From assembly GCF_004027225.2 (NCBI RefSeq), contig NC_044277.2, positions 70,890,400 through 70,954,399 on the forward strand: DNA of 64,000 nucleotides. Direction: 5' to 3'. Positions 48,579-64,000 of the stretch are shown in pieces. Numbering within the stretch: the stretch's first letter is position 1; every line of letters begins with the position of its first letter. Made by a program: the position numbers and the translations under genes. The notes under the pieces were generated by a model. That model was not told the origin of the DNA. It did not search any database and worked only from the letters and a program-made list of their open reading frames with translations. The stretch comes from Strigops habroptila (Eukaryota; Chordata; Aves; Psittaciformes; Psittacidae).

Positions 48579-51500
48579 CTGTAGTGAAAAACAGTCAGGA
48601 GTTAGAGGGTTGATTTCTTCGTAATTAAGGAACCAAACGTAATGGATTAATAAAACAGCAACATGGAAGAAAAGACTCGGTCAAATACCACCTGAGGTAT
48701 TCATAGTTCTCTAATACAGCTGGTCAGAAAAATTGTTGGTTGGTGGGGTTTTTTTGTTTGTTTTAACCTAGAAAATAATCTGAGGTCCTTGGAAAAGCAA
48801 ATAGATGAAAACAGATCCTGGAACTAATTGTATGGAGACTCATGAGAGCTAAAGATTGAGTGCTCCATCCTCTCTTTCTCCTTTAAACTGGACCCCCTCA
48901 TCTGCCTCCTACAGTGAACTGAGGCATGCCTTTGTGGTTAGTGAAGACAGTGAAGACAGCACAGTTACAGCCAGCCTGGCCTTCATGCTTCAGATCATGA
49001 AGCACATTGTCAATATTTTTCCCCCAAAATATTACAATTTTATAGTGGAAATTGTGTGGTTTAGTTTTAGACCTTCAGTTTCTTACAAATAACCCACATT
49101 GGCAAAGTGATTATATGTCATTTTGGACAAAAATTAACAAAATCTTAACTTTTCAATTTCCTCCCCCTCCCCACCTTGTTGGTTAAATAAGCCATGGTAG
49201 ACACATTACTAGAAGCTACTTATGTTTCTAGAAATCGTGGAGTCAAAAAGTTGTCATGTACAGGAGCAGCCAAGAACCATGGAAAAAAATTAAGACCATT
49301 TGTAGTTGGAATATATTTTTCCTACGAGGTAAAAAGCCCTATATAGAGCAAGATTACTTCTTGCTTGTAACTTCAACTTCGATTTGGGATACCAAATATA
49401 AGGGGGGACTCTTTAACTTTTTTAAAATCAGACTGCACTTATGTATTTATAGCTGGATTCCCCTGTATTGAGTGCTGAGTTTCACGACAATTTCTCAAGA
49501 TGCCAGGACAGATAGGACTAAGCAAGACATAGAAAGTAAAATTTAGGAGCAGAAGAAACTGTTTAAGTGCACAGATGCTGATTTTATGAACCCAAACAGT
49601 CTTCTCAGTGTAAAGCAGCAATGTTCTTTTCGGGCCCCTAAGAAATTTATACAAATGCAAAGGGATAAAAAAATCCCACAGGTTCCTAGGAACTACCAAT
49701 AACACCCTGTTTACAGTCTGGATGGATTTGCTAGCTCTGCAGATCTTGGGAAATTCACTGAAAGCCACAAACATCTCTATGAGGGGCTGTCACCATTTTC
49801 TAATCAGCATGACATTGCTGGTAGGCCTTGGAAAGTCCTAATTTGTCTAAAATAAATGCTAATATGAGCATGGAAAGTTTACCAGAAGATCTGCAAATTA
49901 AGTTAACAAGAATTACCCACTCAGATTCTAGTCAAATTGACTATTCGAAGTCAGTGAAGAGCTCAGAAAACATCTAGCATGACTCTATTGCAATGATGGG
50001 GCTAAAGTGTAGAAATTCCTGCTGTCTACATTTCCCACAAGATATGGTTTCATACTAGTTTGTCCATGTTCTGCAAGCAGAGAAAGAAACACGGAGCATT
50101 TCATAAGTTCCTACAAGGGATGTAGGGTACAGACACCTTCTAGCTGTGCTGCACAAGCTTCTACTTCCTCTTGTTTCCTTTCTCTATTATTCTGCCAATG
50201 TGAACACTCCTCTATGGGGGTGCATTCTTTTTTCTTCCAGATTTACCCTTTCTACTGCTATAGTCTTCAGGCAGAGTTTAAGGCTTAAGATTCAAAATAG
50301 GCATTGTGAAAGACTCTTGAATTAAATATAGAAAAACTCTGCCAATATGAATGTATACCCTTGACTCAAGGAGCTAAAAATGAGGTCAAAATCATTTATA
50401 TTCCATGGGCACTGTATACTCCTGAGAAGTGGCACTGGTCTTCATTATATACAAGATTTTAGGCATCTAGAAGGCATGATTTTAGTAGCTATTTCTTGGG
50501 TAGTCTTTGCTTTCTGTAGCCTAACTAGTTGGCAGTTGGACTGAGAGGGTCAAGTGCTCATAAGAAAAATTGTTTCCAAGCAGTGTGTCTGAAACAGACA
50601 CAAACTTGAGGTAGGCAGGTATCATTTCTATATCTGGGCAATGCAGGTAATACTTGTACTCATTAAAAATAATAGCTCATTTCTGTGGTTATCAGAGCAT
50701 AAGTAAATTAAACTGCTAATGGTTTGATACACTTCAAGCTTTGCACTGCTCATGGTTCTGCAGCAGGTACCAAATTGTAAACCCTTCTCTTTTCTTTACT
50801 GCCTATTGTTTCCACGTGATAAACGTGTCAACCTCACCTACAGTTCTCACTCTGGTTTGGATGGCACAGTTCTGCTTTTGGGTCTGGGAGCTATTCCAGT
50901 TTGGAACACATAGAGAATTTTACAGATAACTTTCTTAACTTGGTGAACAATCTCACTTTTGAAAGGTAATGAATTTAGCCTTGAGAAAAAAGAGTGAACA
51001 GCAGATCATCTTTCCCTTATGCAAAGGGTGCCATTTGCCCCTTCTCCCTGGAATTCAGCATGGGATTTGGGATGACACAGTGATCTACAGGAGCAATAAA
51101 CATGTTTTATTACACAAAAGCTCTCCTGACCAGCTGGCCCAACCTTGTGTTAATCAGGAATGTACCTATTACATGAAGCAGCAGGTGAGGATTGGAAAGG
51201 AAAGGATTTGGGGGCATTTTCTTGTCAGAAAAGTTCATCCTTTTGAAGTTTAACAAATTTCCATAAATATCTGCTGCCAGTAGGTTGTCTTCCTACACCA
51301 CACCCTGAATAACTAACTGACAAGAAACTCTGCCCTCCTAAAACTTGTAGTTAAACTGGCTGTCTTTACTGTTTCTCAGGGTGAAGAGAGAAAAGGAGAA
51401 TGAAAAAGCTAGTACACACCCACAGATACATCGCATATAAGATACTTGCTAGTACCTTTTAAACTTTAATACTTTTAGTCTTCCTGGAGCTTTCATAGAA

Positions 51501-52759
51501 TTAGTATTTTGTCTAATGCAACCAGGTACTAGAGTGTCTAAATGAATCAGGTTTGCTTCATGTAATTGGTATATTTTTGGTAACTACCTCTACTACAGCT
51601 TTTGTCCTTTAAGAAGCATAAGCATTTCTTATCCTTGACTACCTCCTGCAATTGTTGCCTTTGGATGTTAAAAAAATCTTGGACTTCCATTTCAAACCTC
51701 CTGTCGTAGCTGAGATTCCCCTTTCCTTGTCTCAGAAATACTAATTTTCCTTTCACCCTTGTGTCCTCATTGAAGAAGGTATATTTGGAATTTCTGTCCC
51801 ATAACTGATTGTTTTTGGCCTTGACTTTTGACTGAAGACCTTCTTAACATGTGTTTTGTTTCAAAAACTTCAGTTTTCTCTAATTGTCTCCTATAGAATG
51901 ATATTATAAATGAACATGCAGAGAATTATAAAAGAATCTGACTAGATATGAGTAGATGCTGTCCTCTGATCTCCCATGTTTTTATTTATGTAAGACTAAC
52001 TCTACATAGCTAACAAAATACTGTCTGTGTGTCACACAAAACTCATGTGACCACTATTTGGTACAGACTTACGGAACAGAAAAATATACATGTAGCCTCC
52101 ACTTTTTTTTACTGTTAAGACAGAAAACTACTAGGTGTAAAAAGGCCATGAAGTTTTTACATTATTTATAGAATGTGCCCAAAGATCTTTTAGGTATTAT
52201 TCTCAGACCTGGTTTTATTTGTTTCCATGATTATTTTGGGCTATAAAAGTAAAGTATACAGACTTTATAAAGGGATGAAGAATATCATCCAGCCTATGTT
52301 CAACTACTCACAGATACTTTCACAAACACCAATATGCCCAGATCTGAATGTCATCCAAGATGTTAATAAAATAACCCTGAAAGTGTGGTCAAATGCTTTC
52401 CCAATAGGAAACATCTATTCCTATCTTCAGGTTCTTAAGGCAACTTCAAAAGCCTGTCCAGATCATGTAATGATCTCGTCCACAAGCATTAGAAAAAGTT
52501 GGGAAAAAAGACTTAAAATCAATCTCCAGATGTGCAAAATTAAAAATACAGAAATGTAGGCTGGAGAAATTTAGTTGTTTTGGTTTGGTCTGGTTTGGTT
52601 TTTTTTTTTACCCCAACACATCTCTGTATCTGTTTTTATAGATATTGCTAATTTAGTAAAACAAGTAAAATCAAAATCATAAAGCAAAAGTTAAAATCTT
52701 GTGAGATGATTTTTGGTTTTGTTTTCTTTTTTAGGAGACAGCAAACGTTTAACTCTTAC
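48579..52759 (-). other. IKZF1: IKZF1 intron
   Basis: This 4.2-kb intron separates the terminal exon from the linker exon. It has consensus GTAAGA donor and TACAG acceptor sites on the minus strand. I saw no extra exon and no CR1 copy. The ORFs at 49439-49774 (minus), 50969-51253 and 52227-52559 (plus) have no recognisable domains. Confidence 0.75.
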
Positions 52760-52894
52760 CAACAAATTTCTGAGGCATAGAGCTCTTACGTTTGGCGACG
52801 TTACTTGCTAGTCTATCCAGCACGAGGGATCTTTCTGACCCTATCTTGCACAGGTCTTCAGCCATTTCACTCTGGTTAGTATCCTCTTTTATGA
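52760..52894 (-). CDS. IKZF1: IKZF1 coding exon (linker between the finger clusters)
   Basis: A 135-nt exon on the minus strand lies between GATTTCAG and GTAAGA. It is phase 1 at both ends. It encodes [20 protein letters not shown] then [19 protein letters not shown] and MPQKFVG, close to human [19 protein letters not shown]. It holds a basic KRK stretch and no zinc finger. Its length equals that of the corresponding human exon as I recall it, and skipping would keep the frame. Confidence 0.96.
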
Positions 52895-55800
52895 CTGAAA
52901 TCAAATGACATCAGAAGGGTTAGGCACGCTTGTTCCATTTTAATGGAACTATTGTCTTCAGGTTATTGTTTCTCAGCTAATGTCTTTAAGCTCCCAACCA
53001 ACTGGAAGGAGAAGCTCACCACTGCAGACACAGGATGATTCTGACTCTTGTTAACAAAGTCACTCATGCTGATCAATCTATGTACATGTTCATGTTTCCC
53101 TCCTTTAGGATACAAAAATGAGATCGCAGCTGCAAGGCATCTGTCTGTATGTAATGTAATCCCTCCACCCTTGTTCTAGAGCCACTCTGCATTTCTGCAA
53201 ATAAATGAGGTCCTAACATTATACTGGACATAAAGGAGTTCATCTTTTCATTCTCCTGCTGTCGTCCCCCCACCATCCCTCTGCACCTTTCTCAGCAGAA
53301 CTGCCTGTATAATCATTGCTTTTTCAGCAGGAAAAGGGGACATGCTTCTCATCTCCAGCAGAAGGTTCATTTGCAACCTACACCAACCCTTCACCCCACC
53401 CTCTTCTTTTTCCCTAGTAAACATTTCTATACTTCATTGATGCAATTTTAGACTGTAAATGACAATTTAAGTTGCTTAAGTCACATCCATAGGGGAGCAC
53501 TGATATCCAATACTCAAACCTGTTTCCCAACCTCCTGCTGCTGCTGTGACACTGTTGAATTAGAAAGGAGCTCAGCTGTAAGGCTCAAGGAAAAGGAGAC
53601 TATTTCACTTTCACTACATTTTACTTCAGTACTTTCCTGCAGAAAGGGAAGGGATGTATGAAAATGCATTGTCAAAGCAATGACTATGAAAAATACACGG
53701 AAAGGTATTTCTCACTTCCAACATCTAAAGGAAAAGTGATATGCAGCAAGATCACAACAAAATTGATTGATTAACTGATTTTGTTTGGTTTTGTTTGGGT
53801 TTTTTTTGGAGGGGAAAAGGAGGGAATTGGTAAGGGAGGTCAGAGACAGGAGAGAAAGGGGTTAATTTTACTTTTATCTGATACTAGGATACAGGTATTT
53901 TTCCTGAACTTGTGAGTTGCTATTAAAGGGAGAAGCAAAAGATGACTTTTAGATTTGATTCTGCAAGCTATTTCAATTGGATGCACCACTCTGCTTCATT
54001 TTGCCTTCTGTGTGTGCCTGGTGAGAATTTGTTTTATCACTGGGTTTACTGGTTCACAGAACCCACTACTCTGACACCTGGGTCTTTCTCAATAGTGGGG
54101 AACATGCTGTTCCTATGCAATATTGTTTTGGCAATATACCACTGACATAAAAGGATGTTTGTGAAAGTTTCATTGTTCCTGAAAGATGTGAAATCAGGGT
54201 CTGGTGGATAATTAGAAGGAGGACTTAAAGTGTCCTAGACAACAACACTCCACAGTACCAAACTGAAGAGTACGCAACTCTGCAGTCCCTGCTGCAGTAA
54301 CACATACTGCAGTGACAGTGACAGTGAGTCTCATGGAATTATGCCCCAGCCCCATAAGATTCTGAAGACTGTGACAAATATAAGATATGAGCCGAATTTG
54401 ATCATAAAGTTGAAGAAGAGTAAAGGGCATTGTTGGCACCTAGTCATTATTGAACAAGCACATGCCAGCATCTTGTGCTGGCTAAGGCTTCCACATATCA
54501 CTTCAGGAAGGGACAGAGCAGCCTATTCAACAGGGAAACAAATGATTGAATTGCTAGTTAAAAGTGGAAATGATCAAGAAATATCTGTTCAGGATATAAT
54601 AACATTCCATTTCTAATCAATTTGAGAGGGGGTAAGTTATGTATTCAACTCTCAAAACTTTTAAAGCTGCTATATAGAAAAGTAAAAATTACATACTAAT
54701 TTCAAGCGTTTGCAACTGAACCCCCCTGAAATTTGCTACTGATCTGGTAATGATTTTTCTGTAATTTGGTGTCTGTGAACTGAAAAAAAAATCATTTTAT
54801 CTTTTCAAATAAAAATCCACAAGTGACTGAAGAATTGTAATTCTTTTTAAACTTTGTAAACTGTGTTGTCTGCTATTTTATATAGGCCTGGTAAGACTTC
54901 AGCACACTTCCATTCAACCCAAATGCAAGACTCCAAATAATATCCATAAGAGAAGAACTTCACATAGAGAGTGAGATTCTAGTCCTCTAAAATAAGAATT
55001 TTGCCATTAAATTCAGCAGGTTCCTAATTTCATGCTGAACCTCCTTTCTTAAAGGAAGCAAACAAGAATTAAAATATGAATACAATCTCTTGCTCCCCTC
55101 TTTACTCTCTTTGTTGGATCTTTCCCTTATTTAAATACTTCATATTTATGATATATCAATTATATTTGTTAGATTTATAAGCTGATGAAAAGCTTGTACC
55201 AGTTTGGATCCTTTCAACTGATGACTGTTCGAAGTATACTGCACAAAGTATTTTCAAAATGCTGTGCAAAGCAATCCCAATCTAGCAGAATATCAAATCA
55301 GATGTTCTAGCGATTTTTGTACAGACTTTTTTGAGTCTGAAGGGCCTGAATTTTGGCTCTGATAGCTCCATACCACACCCTGAAATATTATAAGAACAGT
55401 GGTAGTATGGCTATTTGGTTTTCTAGATATAATGTAGAATGCAATAAAAATCCCAGGACACTTACTCATTCTCAACTGTTTCATTGTACATTTTCATCTT
55501 TGAGTTTATAAGAGAAATAATGTAAAATGGCAAAATGATAAAATGTTATGTTTGCAGTGAAGTAGAATAGATTAGAATGAAAAATACTAGGAAAAAAATG
55601 CAGGAAAATTTCCTCTTTTAGAAACACAAACAAATTGATTTATTAGTTCTGAGAACTCAGTTTGTTTAAGAGTGAAGTTTTTGGCTGGATACAAGGTCTA
55701 AACTCTGAAGTTAATCCTCTATTTGTTTGGGGTTTTTTTCCTAATTTGAAAAAGCACTCATATTAAATATGGATTTATATAATACTTTCAGTATATGCAA

Positions 55801-57357
55801 GGAAGAAGTAATTCTTGGGAAGCACTCACGAATTCCACAAGTTTTCATCCCACTGAGATACTAGGTATTCGGTCCTAAGCTAGTGTAAACTCTCCTGTCA
55901 TGATTTTCTATAAACAAAAGTCCATCTCTAAAATGGTACTATTCCTTATCAAAGTTTACGATTCCTGACACCAGTTTCACCTGGACATTTTTGCTTACTA
56001 AGACTTTAGTAGTAGTTCAGCTATGCATCCACTCAGATTTTCATGTTCTGTGTGCAGGCATTAAAATCCATGTGCCAGACACTGAAAATTCAAATACTAA
56101 CACAGAATATTTGCTTCTAGATCCTATCACCTATTTGAGGAATAAGTATTGCTGCCTACTGTGTATTACATTGAGCTTTTCTATTTATACATACATTCTC
56201 CAGCCTCTCAATAAAATTAGAAGGGTTGTTGCTCTAACTTGCTGTTTGCCAGAAGCATCTCAGCTGTATTTGCTGCTATCATTACGTGCATATACTTTAC
56301 ATTATTTGATAGCATGTAAAAACATATTCAGGTTCTGTCCAGATACAAAATATTAAACGAGGCATCATTGCAAATAGGTCAGAGGCAACCTTCCATTTCC
56401 ATAATTTGAAAAGCCAAATAACATATACTGGCAGGATCAAAAAGGTATACAAGAAGTGTAACTTACTGGATGGGCTGAAACTCCACCACAGGAGATGGAT
56501 CTTATATTTTCTATCTAAAACTGCACATGCAAGGGGATTTTTTATGGTTATTTACTGAGACGAATCCCAGATAGAACTTTAGGATCTTCGTTAAAAACCA
56601 ATCCAAACCCCAATATCTGCTTGCTATATTTCTGGGCATAATTTTAGGTTTGATATTCTCCGAGAAATGGACTTTACCTTCATCATAAGGCTGATCTCTC
56701 AGAGAAGCACAACAGTTCACCACATCCCCCCAGTTTTCTTTTAAAAAGGAGGTTGGGAAGAAAGCTATCAACAAATTATTAGCCTTTCTGGATTATCTCA
56801 GACAAACTAGCTGCATTTAATGCCTTTGGCTTCATGTCCTCATGCTTGGAAAAGTGGGATCAAAGACAGATGGCTCATCCTTGTTAAATGAGTTGGTCTC
56901 AGTGGTCAAGTAAGCCCTTTAAGCTGTGCCTGGAAAGGACAGAAGATGTGCAGTGTGGAAGCTTCTGCAGCCCTACCCAGAACGCTAATATTAAGCCTTT
57001 ATTAAGAATACATCCACAAGAGTACTGCAATACAGGACTTGGGGCAAAAGGGAAAGGTAGTAAGATGATGTAGTCATACTGCCTTGAGATGGTGAACTGA
57101 AATTTTCCATGTCTTGCAAGTGTTTTGCTACACACCTGAGTTTTGCTTTGGCTTTTTGTTTGAGCTAAACAAAACAATACAACAGCCAAATATTTTTCAA
57201 ATATAGACTAAATCCAGATGCAATATCATACAAAGGGAGTGGGTATGTGCCTCCCCAATGCAAAAGATGCCACAAATGGTACTACTGTTCTTTTTGCACT
57301 CTTTTTTCTGTGTACATGACAGGACAGAGTTAATCTCCAAATGGACACGTTCATTAC
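52895..57357 (-). other. IKZF1: IKZF1 intron
   Basis: This 4.5-kb intron lies between the linker exon and the ZF4 exon. No CR1 or other transposon remnant was recognised, and no additional exon. The plus-strand ORF 55991-56356 (121 codons) has no recognisable similarity. Confidence 0.75.
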
Positions 57358-57483
57358 CTGAATAAAGACTGCTTGAGATATTCATGGTTTGCAGGTAGTT
57401 ATGACAGCGTTCTTTATGTTCTTCCAAAGAACTGCGCTGCTTATAGCTGCGACCACAGTATCCACATTTATGAGGTTTGCCAA
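57358..57483 (-). CDS. IKZF1: IKZF1 coding exon with zinc finger 4
   Basis: A 126-nt exon lies between TTTTCTGCAG and GTAATG on the minus strand, phase 1 at both ends. It encodes [19 protein letters not shown] then [20 protein letters not shown] and LYS. The C2H2 finger 4 of the N-terminal DNA-binding cluster is complete (C-x2-C, H-x4-H). The linker after it ([12 protein letters not shown]) differs from human (LESMGLPGTLYP). Finger 4 is used selectively in Ikaros isoforms; skipping this exon preserves the frame. The ORF continues into the intron for about 50 codons, which has no known meaning. Confidence 0.97.
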
Positions 57484-59703
<2,220 letters not shown>

Positions 59704-60220
59704 TCACTGCTGCTCTGTGACTTCCACCGGCTGCAGGTTTGATATAACATGAGGCTTTCAGACTAAACCTGCCAGTTTCTTAATGCTTCACTGGCTGGGT
59801 CAATTTGATCTGAAAATCTAATTTTTTTTTTCTAAATCAGAATGGCACATCACAATGCAAATTCAAACTCATTTAAATAAAGTGACTGCAACATTTTGTG
59901 TTGAAGAGCCACTCTTCCTGATCAGCAGTTTTGGAATAAACCAATATCCAATTTTGCATGTTGTGGCATTTGGTGGGGTTTTTAATGTGGCTTCTTTCAA
60001 AGGGTCTTTAAAATATGCCACTGAAGCAGCAAAATAAAAAGGAAACTCATTAAAAATGCATTTCAGGATCACAAGTTCATTTCAGCGTTACATTCTTATA
60101 TTTAAATGAAAGGCACTTCATTATAACAGTTATAATAACTTCTTTTCATTTACATTTTCCCTGTATTTTCCCTTTCAATTTCTTCTCCATTACCTGCCTG
60201 TCCCTAAGCAGCCAAATCAG

Positions 60221-60257
60221 GAAAGAGACAGAGAAAGAGACAGAAAGAGAGAGAGTA
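60221..60257 (+). repeat. Purine-rich (GAAAGAGACA)n-like tract
   Basis: Imperfect repeats of GAAAGAGACA pass into a GA run. It is a simple repeat inside an IKZF1 intron. Confidence 0.85.
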
Positions 60258-62430
60258 AAATCACATAAGTTAAGACAGTGCAAAGGAAGCTCTGTACTTC
60301 CATGCTGAAGTCCCAACCATTCTCTACGCCAGGTAGAAGCAGAGGAGCTGCACAAATGGGCTCTGCTGGTCTATGGTTTGGATGGACATGGGTTAAAACT
60401 TGGAGACGGAGCCTTGATTTGTCTAAACTGGTGCCTGCTATCAAGGAAGCAAATCAACTAGCCTTTGCAAAAACTAATATGGCAGTTGTTTGCTTTTTAG
60501 TGCTGTTTAAAATCAATATGCTCATTTTTTCACTTAGCTATTTTTTAAAAATTGAAGACAGTTGAAGCCTTTTCTTAAATCAGTGGGAAATAAAATAAGT
60601 TTCCAGTTGTACCAGACAGAAGTAAAGGAAAATTTATATGTAAGAGTATTCTATCAGCAGGAACTGCTCCTGCGTGCCCATTTCTCCATAGTCCTTGACT
60701 AAGTCAAATCAGCCTTTGAAACTCATTTGCTGAACTCTGTTTCTCTTAGGCATAAATGTAATCTGCTCTAGTAATTATGACACACTGACAGTATAAGAAA
60801 CAGCCCAGAGATGACCTGTTCTTAGTTTTGATTTTCTTTATGTAACAATAATATTGAATTTAAAATTTCAGTGCTGAAGTTAAAATATACAAAAAAATAA
60901 ATACAAGTTAAACAATTTTTTTCCTCTCTCACTTAACCATCACGTATTATTTTGCACATCTAGGACCAACTTATACGTACATTTGTGAGCATATATGTGC
61001 AGCATGATCATTTCTGACTTTTGGGTAATGCAGTAGAACAGCTGAAAATCAATTAGACAGCAGCACAGTCATAACCCAAAAATCTGCAAACTCCACCGTC
61101 AGGGCTGGTAGATTTAGCATTCAGCAAACAATACAATTAATCTGCTTTATAACAAGATATTACCATTGGTCAAACAGCTACAAGCAGATCAGCATAGTCC
61201 CTGTCAAGCCAAATGAGCTCACTTTCTTTGTCCATCAAGTAGCTGTATTCACCTAAACTGTATCTGCAATTGGTTCAACTGGGATGGCTCACAAAAATGC
61301 CAGAATTAGTCTTATAGATTTTGCAATGTACTTCATAAGCCATGCACAGTAGTTGCTAGGGGAAAAAGAAAATGGGTAAGAGTCTGTCTGCTTTACTTCT
61401 TAATCTTTGGGCTAGTTACTCAGTGTGGAAGGTATTTTTCAGAAATGGACTGAAACAGTACTGAAGAAGTCAGTTTGTCATGGGGACACAAATTCAGAAG
61501 AAATGGTTAATTCTTACTAAAGAGCTTTTCGAGTATTCATTTCTGTTATTTTTACTCAGAGCATATGAGGGAAAAACAAGGACCATAGAAGTACTCCAGG
61601 AATGAAATGTAAAGCAAAGTAACACTGAAATCTATCTCCAACCTACAGGTTTCGCAATTACAGGGTGAAATCTTGCACTGTGTGGAGAAGACAGGTGGAT
61701 GGAGCATTTCAAACGAGACTGCTGCATGCCAAATATTTGTACAGAACTTACAGTGGCACCAAATGTAAGGGAACCTGGACTCACATTGCTGTGCAAGGAA
61801 AATGACACCAACACTGCAAGATGCTGAAACTACGTGTAGCTTGGCTGGCCCTTGGTTGTCCATGCTGCAACTACCCGGGTGGTGAAAGCCTGCCTTGTGA
61901 GACCAGGAAAGCTCCTAGCCCTGTTAGAATGGAAATGGTCACTGATGGAAGGTTACTGGGTGTGGCGCTATCCCCCCAAAAAGGGAAGGATGGGAAGAAA
62001 AAATGTTATGCATCTTATATTTAAACAGTCAGCTTTGGGTGCTATTTTCTTGCCAGTTCTGAACGCACATGTCTATCCCAGGCCAATTTCACCACATGGT
62101 GCATAGCTGTGGACTAATATGGGCCCAGAAGCAAAAACTGAAATGGGAGCCTTGAACTGAATCAACCACCACTGCAGTGATTTGCAAGCCTTAGTGGGAA
62201 CATGGGCTCTGGGCTACTTATGGAGTGAAGAATATTGATCCTCTTAATTGAAATATTTATTACTTCTTAAATAATACAATGACAAAATCGCCCAATACTC
62301 AGAGACATGCATAGCTCTCTTTCGTTTTGCTTGGGCATTAGTTTTTTAAATAAATTGGAGACATTCAGACCCATCTAAGAAGACATAAGTGAACTAATTG
62401 ATGACTTAAGAAGTGTACATATAAGGAGGG

Positions 62431-62504
62431 AATATATATACCTATGCACACATGCATATATATGCACATATACATAAGCACACCATGCACATACATGTTT
62501 GCAC
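62431..62504 (+). repeat. Alternating purine-pyrimidine AT/CA-rich tract
   Basis: TATATATA passes into CATGCATATATATGCACATA and CACCATGCACATACATG. This is imperfect alternating purine-pyrimidine simple sequence in an IKZF1 intron. Confidence 0.8.
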
Positions 62505-64000
62505 AATGAGTAAGAGAAGCCTGAATCTATAGCCTGAGGTCTTAGCACCAAGGAGCAGGAGGGGGTTTCTCTCTCCTTTCTAGATCTTCTTTTTCCTAAA
62601 CACCAAGCAAGACAGCAGCAAGCTGGAGAAAATCAATGTACTGAAAGCCTTGAGGAAGGAGAGTGAGGAGAGTCAGGCATCCACAGATGGGAGCAACAGG
62701 TAAGGTGCTAGGAAGCAGTCAGTGCTGTACAGCTGCTAGCAGACAGGAGGGGGCAGAAATATCAGGTGCTGCTCTGCATATCTGCACTTGGCAGGTGTAT
62801 TCATTTAAAGTAATTATGCCTTTTATCAGGTCAGGCAGTCATTTTATTTTGGCACTTTAGCATGCTAGAGTTTTGTTCACTTATCAAATATTTATTTAAG
62901 GAAGCCTCACTGCATATGCAGGTTTTACATGAATTAGCAGCAAAGCAATTCATTTGTGAGGCTTATTCCTTCACCAGGCATGTATTGAAATGGGCTTTGG
63001 CGTAGTCAGTTAAATGTCTGTAATAGTATATCCCATTTCTACTTTAATTTTCACAGTGCAGCTGAAAGGAAAAGCAGTCACCACAGTTTCCCCATGACGT
63101 CCTTTTAATTTAAACTACCAGCTTCGAGCCTCCACTCCCTTGCCAGGCTCTGAAAAATGCCTAAGAGGCTGCTCAGGAGAGGAGCTGACGGCAAGGCTGA
63201 AGGGGAAAGCAAAGGCTTTCTTTCAGTGGAAGGACTCTGGAGCGCAACTTCACACCCTTTAGTTTTATTAAGTGTAAAAGAAGGGGGTCCTGCTGAGCAA
63301 ACTGCATCTCATGAGGTGCTTCCACTACAGGTTTTAACAATGTTCCCTGATTAAAAAGAGGGTCCCATTGGCAAGGGGAGGGGTCTGCAAAGGGTGGAGA
63401 AGTCTTAGAGTGACAGTTCTTGTGTGGTAGCATCCTGAGCACACTTGGCAGGCACATGAGCCCCTCTGCCGGGTAGGGAGTTTGGGCAGCTGGAGGTCTG
63501 TGCCTGGGAAACCAGTGAGGTGGCCCCTGGGGCTGCTGTCATGGAGAACAGGCAGCCCAGCTCATCCTCTGGAAACTCAGCGTGCCAGGTACCAAACGGT
63601 GCGCTAGAAGCAAAAGCTGCTCTGCTCACTGCCTCCCTAAAAGCAGATGTGCCCCACACAGGCCATTCAGCCCTAGTGCAAACACTGCCTCTGATCCACA
63701 GGGACCTGAAACAGCTCCTCCAAAAGCAACAACATACTTTTAATTAAATAGGAGCCTTCTTAAAGCAAGCACAAAGACTTCTACCTCTAAATGCATTTTA
63801 AGTTGCAACATTTTATTTCAACTACTATAGAATCCTCATCAAGCCCATGGGTCTGTTTAAAAGGCTTCATGTCCAAGTCATTTTCCGCATACATTTCTCA
63901 ACTTTTAAAGAATCACATTAACATTCAATTAAAAAAAAAAAAGGAAACAATAGACCAACAAGCACTTTATTATATCTAGGAAGTAGGCTGCAGCCTCTCT

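Noticed and set aside
52227-52559. 110-codon plus-strand ORF in an IKZF1 intron
   Set aside because: No domain, no splice context and AT-rich codon content typical of chance ORFs.
55991-56356. 121-codon plus-strand ORF in an IKZF1 intron
   Set aside because: Composition and lack of any recognisable motif suggest chance; it is antisense to IKZF1.

Overview
The window is vertebrate nuclear DNA, almost certainly from a bird. It shows long introns with GT-AG splice sites, a CpG-island promoter, low repeat density, and several CR1 LINE 3' ends of avian type with the characteristic ATTCTATGATTCTA-like tail. The proteins are close to, but not identical with, human orthologues. No bacterial, viral or CRISPR-like content was seen.

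Layout. (1) 1-18,9xx, plus strand: the 3' part of DDC (aromatic L-amino-acid decarboxylase, PLP-dependent). Five coding exons, including a 20-bp microexon, encode the protein from the position equivalent to human residue 315/316 to the stop. The 5' exons lie left of the window. (2) 18.9-22.7 kb: DDC-FIGNL1 spacer with one unexplained exon-like ORF (21934-22113). (3) 22.9-24.0 kb: CpG island with inverted and direct CCAAT boxes, a perfect CRE, an ETS site and GC boxes, the likely FIGNL1 promoter and non-coding first exon. (4) 26.4-28.6 kb, plus strand: the intact FIGNL1 coding exon (691 codons, AAA ATPase, RAD51-filament regulator) with a short 3'UTR. (5) 28.6-~44 kb: spacer with four CR1 pieces, three of them in the same orientation within about 3 kb of each other. 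(6) ~44-64 kb, minus strand: the 3' half of IKZF1 (Ikaros). Four coding exons carry zinc fingers 2-6, in the order ZF2/ZF3, ZF4, linker and the large terminal exon, followed by a long 3'UTR. The exons for the N-terminus and ZF1 lie right of 64,000.

The order DDC>, FIGNL1>, <IKZF1 is the mirror image of the human 7p12.2 order (IKZF1>, <FIGNL1, <DDC, recalled from general knowledge), so this is a conserved synteny block. The genes are not a pathway: DDC makes dopamine, serotonin and trace amines, FIGNL1 acts in homologous recombination, and IKZF1 is a lymphoid transcription factor. I found no convincing undescribed biological system. The items most worth checking are the orphan exon-like ORF, the promoter architecture, the repeat-poor IKZF1 body and the lineage-specific DDC C-terminal tail.
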